From: Clostridia bacterium
Lineage (GTDB): Bacteria > Bacillota > Clostridia > Lachnospirales > Lachnospiraceae
Direction of reading: 5' to 3'
DNA length: 64,000 bases
Assembly (NCBI GenBank): GCA_003246295.1
Contig: QKAS01000044.1
Span: forward strand, 1 to 64,000
Shown: in pieces, positions 61,531 to 64,000 of the stretch
Position numbering within the stretch: the stretch's first letter is position 1
Layout: each line of letters begins with the position of its first letter
Made by a program: the position numbers and the translations under genes
Notes under the pieces: generated by a model
Seen by the model: only the letters and a program-made list of their open reading frames with translations
Database searches by the model: none
Told to the model about the DNA's origin: nothing

Positions 61531-61559
61531 TTGCTTATGGTTTTAGAATATGGTATACT
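61531..61559 (+). promoter_or_regulatory. Promoter of thrC
   Basis: TTGCTT, exactly 17 bases and TATACT, about 35 bases before thrC. The leader is too short for a T-box or other riboswitch. Confidence 0.7.
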
Positions 61560-61594
61560 TTTTTACGAAAAATATAGTGTGAGAGGATGTAGTC

Positions 61595-63085
61595 ATGGAT
61601 ATCTTATATAGAAGTACCAGGAATGATTCAGTTACTGCAACAGCATCAGAAGCAATCTTAAAGGGACTTGCTGAAGATGGAGGATTATTTGTACCAGACA
61701 GAATACCGTTACTGGACAAGTCTCTAAAAGAGCTTGCTGGGATGTCATACAAGGAAGTTGCTTATGAGATCATGAAGCTCTATTTTACAGATTTTACAGA
61801 GGAAGAGTTAAAACACTGTATTCATAATGCTTATGATACAAAGTTTGATACCAGCGAAATTGCTCCGGTCATCGGTGAGAAAAGTCCTTATTTCCTTGAG
61901 TTGTTTCATGGATCAACCATAGCATTTAAAGATATGGCACTATCAATACTTCCTTATTTGATGATTACATCTGCAAGAAAGAATAAAGCGGAAAATGAAA
62001 TTGTAATTTTGACAGCAACTTCAGGAGATACTGGTAAGGCTGCACTTGCTGGATTTGCAGAAGTGGAAGGAACAAAGATTGTTGTATTCTATCCTAAAAA
62101 TGGAGTAAGTCCCATCCAGGAAAAACAAATGCTGACACAAAAGGGTGCAAATACTCATGTTGTAGGAATTCATGGAAATTTTGATGATGCACAGACTGGT
62201 GTAAAAAATATCTTTAACGACAAAGAATTTGAACAGCTGATGAACCAGAATGGATATCAATTTTCATCGGCAAATTCTATCAATATTGGCAGACTGATTC
62301 CACAGGTCGTATACTATGTATATGCTTATGCACAGTTACTGAGCCGAGAAGAAATTACCCATGGAGAAAAGATAAACTTTGTAGTACCTACAGGGAATTT
62401 TGGAAACATTTTAGCAGGTTATTACGCAAAAGAAATGGGATTACCCATTCATAAATTGATTTGTGCATCAAATGATAATAAAGTTCTATTTGACTTTTTT
62501 AAAACGGGTACTTATGACAGAAACAGAGAGTTTGTCTTGACGACTTCTCCTTCTATGGATATCCTTATTTCAAGCAACTTAGAAAGATTGATTTATAAGA
62601 CTGCAGGAAATAGTGCGTCTATAAATGCACAGCTTATGAATCAGTTGTCAAAAGAGGGTATTTATGAAATCAGTCATGATATGAAACAGGAGCTCACTGA
62701 TTTTTATGGCAACTATGCCTCAGAACAAGAGACTGCTGAATCAATTTTAAATTTATACAAAAGCAATGGATATATAATGGATACGCATACGGCGGTTGCA
62801 TACTCTGTTTATTCAAAATATGTAGAAGAAACGAAGGATCAAAGCAAAGCTGTGATTGTATCAACAGCAAGTCCTTATAAATTTACAAGAAGTGTTATGG
62901 ATGCGATTGATCCTGGATATGATTCTTTATCAGATTTTGCACTTGTGGATGAACTTGAAAAAATTTCAGGGGTAAAAATACCACAGGCAATCGAGGAAAT
63001 CAGATCTGCCAAGATACTACATGACACAATTTGTGATAAGAGTGAAATGAAGGATGCGGTTAAAGCATTCTTAAAATTACAGTAA
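61595..63085 (+). CDS. thrC: Threonine synthase
   Basis: The enzyme makes threonine from O-phosphohomoserine. The 496-residue length fits the longer ThrC class. The N-terminal YRSTRNDS and GLAEDGGLFVPD motifs are typical; the PLP Lys112 is in GSTIAFKDMAL. TSGDTGKAALAGF near 150 and VPTGNFGNILAGYYAKEMG near 265 bind the cofactor phosphate and ring. A GAGAGGATGTAGTC site precedes the ATG. The gene stands alone from other threonine genes and is followed by a small membrane protein gene. Confidence 0.96.
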   Translation: MDILYRSTRNDSVTATASEAILKGLAEDGGLFVPDRIPLLDKSLKELAGMSYKEVAYEIMKLYFTDFTEEELKHCIHNAYDTKFDTSEIAPVIGEKSPYFLELFHGSTIAFKDMALSILPYLMITSARKNKAENEIVILTATSGDTGKAALAGFAEVEGTKIVVFYPKNGVSPIQEKQMLTQKGANTHVVGIHGNFDDAQTGVKNIFNDKEFEQLMNQNGYQFSSANSINIGRLIPQVVYYVYAYAQLLSREEITHGEKINFVVPTGNFGNILAGYYAKEMGLPIHKLICASNDNKVLFDFFKTGTYDRNREFVLTTSPSMDILISSNLERLIYKTAGNSASINAQLMNQLSKEGIYEISHDMKQELTDFYGNYASEQETAESILNLYKSNGYIMDTHTAVAYSVYSKYVEETKDQSKAVIVSTASPYKFTRSVMDAIDPGYDSLSDFALVDELEKISGVKIPQAIEEIRSAKILHDTICDKSEMKDAVKAFLKLQ

Positions 63086-63106
63086 CGGGATAGAAATGAG
63101 GTTAAT

Positions 63107-63454
63107 ATGACAGGGTCTTTTCCAATTTTTGATATTGTAGTGCTTGCCTGTGGCGTCTATCTCATCTGGGCAGCCATAACCATGAAGCGAAACAGAACGA
63201 TTCCAGGAATTATGTTGAGCAAGGGTGCTGAGATTTCTAAAACAGCAGATACAGAAGGATTTTTAAATTATATGTTTTACCCAACCCTGATGATGGGAAT
63301 CATTGGCAGTATATCGGGACTGCTTGGTGTAGCGATGATATATTATCCACAAATCGGAATGATACAGTTTATTGTACTGATCATTACATTTATTATGCTT
63401 ATTGTATATGGATATATGAACATCAAAGCACAAAAGAAGTTTTTAGGTTTATAA
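63107..63454 (+). CDS. Small membrane protein of unknown family
   Basis: The 115-residue protein has three hydrophobic segments (about 6-24, 55-76 and 82-103). The first loop, MKRNRTIPGIMLSKGAEISK, should face the cytoplasm by its positive charge. I do not recognise a family. A GAGGTTAAT site precedes the ATG, 21 bases after thrC, so it is probably co-transcribed with it. A strong terminator follows. Confidence 0.75.
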   Translation: MTGSFPIFDIVVLACGVYLIWAAITMKRNRTIPGIMLSKGAEISKTADTEGFLNYMFYPTLMMGIIGSISGLLGVAMIYYPQIGMIQFIVLIITFIMLIVYGYMNIKAQKKFLGL

Positions 63455-63483
63455 AATATTTTTAATATAATAATTGTTATTAC

Positions 63484-63516
63484 AATCGCTTACTCAAATT
63501 GAGTAAGCGATTTTTA
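63484..63516 (+). terminator. Terminator after the thrC unit
   Basis: AATCGCTTACTC pairs perfectly with GAGTAAGCGATT around a 5-base loop, followed by a T run. Confidence 0.9.
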
Positions 63517-63553
63517 AGTGGGATTATTCGCATAAGAAACATAGTTTCTATAG

Positions 63554-63582
63554 TTGTGTTTTATTCAACTTGCAAGTACAAT
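63554..63582 (+). promoter_or_regulatory. Promoter of the response regulator gene at the right edge
   Basis: TTGTGT, exactly 17 bases and TACAAT lie about 40 bases before the start codon. Confidence 0.5.
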
Positions 63583-63622
63583 AAAAGATATGGCAGCTTT
63601 TTTGGAATTACAGGAGGAAATT

Positions 63623-64000
63623 ATGTTAAAAGTATTTCTGGTTGAAGATGAGATTATTATCAGAGAGGGTATCAAAAATAATATAAACTGGGAGGAAGAA
63701 GGGCTTCAGTTTGTGGGAGAAGCAAGCGATGGAGAACTTGCATATCCTATGATTCAGAATTTGAAGCCGGACATTCTGATTACCGATATTAAGATGCCAT
63801 TTATGGATGGACTAGAACTTAGCCGCCTTGTGAAAAATGAACTTCCTGAGAGCAAGATCATTATTTTGAGTGGTTATAATGAGTTCGAATACGCAAAAGA
63901 GGCTATAAAAATTGGTGTGACAGAATATTTGTTAAAACCTATTTCCTCTGTAAAACTGTTGCAGGCGGTGAAAGAAGTAGCAGATAAGATTCTTGAAGAA
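63623..64000 (+). CDS. YesN/AraC-type response regulator, N-terminal part (cut by window end)
   Basis: The frame opens at ATG 63623 after CAGGAGGAAATT and is still open at the window edge, giving 126 residues. They form a receiver domain: VEDEIIIREG with the acidic pair, phospho-acceptor in ILITDIKMPFMDGLEL (near residue 54), and the conserved Lys in YLLKPISSVKL. The insertion style NNINWEEEGLQFVGEASDGE is typical of YesN regulators, which carry an AraC DNA-binding domain further on and often pair with YesM kinases in sugar uptake. The missing part prevents confirmation. Confidence 0.88.
   Translation, partial: MLKVFLVEDEIIIREGIKNNINWEEEGLQFVGEASDGELAYPMIQNLKPDILITDIKMPFMDGLELSRLVKNELPESKIIILSGYNEFEYAKEAIKIGVTEYLLKPISSVKLLQAVKEVADKILEE

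Noticed and set aside
1..64000. tRNA, rRNA, CRISPR arrays, insertion sequences and prophage
   Set aside because: Reading both strands I found no cloverleaf with a T-arm consensus, no regularly spaced repeats, no transposase, integrase or phage structural genes.

Overview
The window looks like a piece of chromosome from a low-GC anaerobic Firmicute, most probably a Lachnospiraceae (Clostridium cluster XIVa) species. The reasons are the A+T-rich sequence, strong AGGAGG-type ribosome binding sites, the rnfCDGEAB operon, an oxaloacetate/methylmalonyl-CoA decarboxylase-type Na+ pump operon, the cmk-ispH-rpsA block, and many small DUF families typical of that group. I see no insertion sequence, prophage, CRISPR array, tRNA or rRNA. 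Genus and species cannot be named from the sequence alone.

Layout. 1-7.5 kb: an iron-sulfur-flavoprotein-like reductase, then a two-component system divergent from an RND efflux pump (lipoprotein adaptor plus transporter). 7.6-13.2 kb: metY (homocysteine synthesis) and a membrane-protein group (DUF4153, DUF2975, a small HTH regulator, DUF4173). 13.2-13.9 kb: a compact unexplained locus with a 25-residue peptide gene behind its own promoter and terminator, a 72-residue lysine-rich protein, and a perfect consensus promoter that runs straight into a terminator. 13.9-25.3 kb: a cytoplasmic chemoreceptor, the gnd-zwf-cyclase operon, a MATE exporter, a ferredoxin-type aldo/keto reductase, and a sensory GGDEF-EAL protein overlapping an MGMT-like gene. 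25.4-30.3 kb: an LDH/MDH-family dehydrogenase with malic enzyme, a MarR-flavoprotein operon with two palindromic operator candidates, and a LysR regulator. 30.3-37.3 kb: MoxR, DUF58, transglutaminase and a PEP/pyruvate-binding protein. 37.4-40 kb: mscL, a cation/proton antiporter and maf. 40.2-45.5 kb: a five-gene biotin-dependent Na+-pump operon with two different carboxyltransferase subunits. 45.5-52.3 kb: DUF1622, TetR, RpiR, an HI0933-type flavoprotein, cmk, ispH, rpsA and cheR. 52.4-60.6 kb: a YprB-like nuclease, the Rnf complex, udk and a GH25 lysozyme. 60.6-64 kb: an AP2/HNH-like DNA-binding protein, thrC, a small membrane protein and the start of a YesN-type response regulator cut by the window end.

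How it fits together. The metabolic theme is fermentative energy conservation at the pyruvate/malate/oxaloacetate node. The dehydrogenase and malic enzyme interconvert C3 and C4 acids. The biotin operon can move CO2 between oxaloacetate and an acyl-CoA or discharge it through the Na+ pump. Rnf couples ferredoxin and NAD to an ion gradient. zwf and gnd supply NADPH, and a hydrolase of the cyclase family sits where a 6-phosphogluconolactonase would be expected. The best candidates for something undescribed are the 13.2-13.9 kb locus, the dual-carboxyltransferase operon, the cyclase in the gnd-zwf operon, the PEP-binding protein with a decayed KaiC/RecA-like front end, and the AP2/HNH-like protein.
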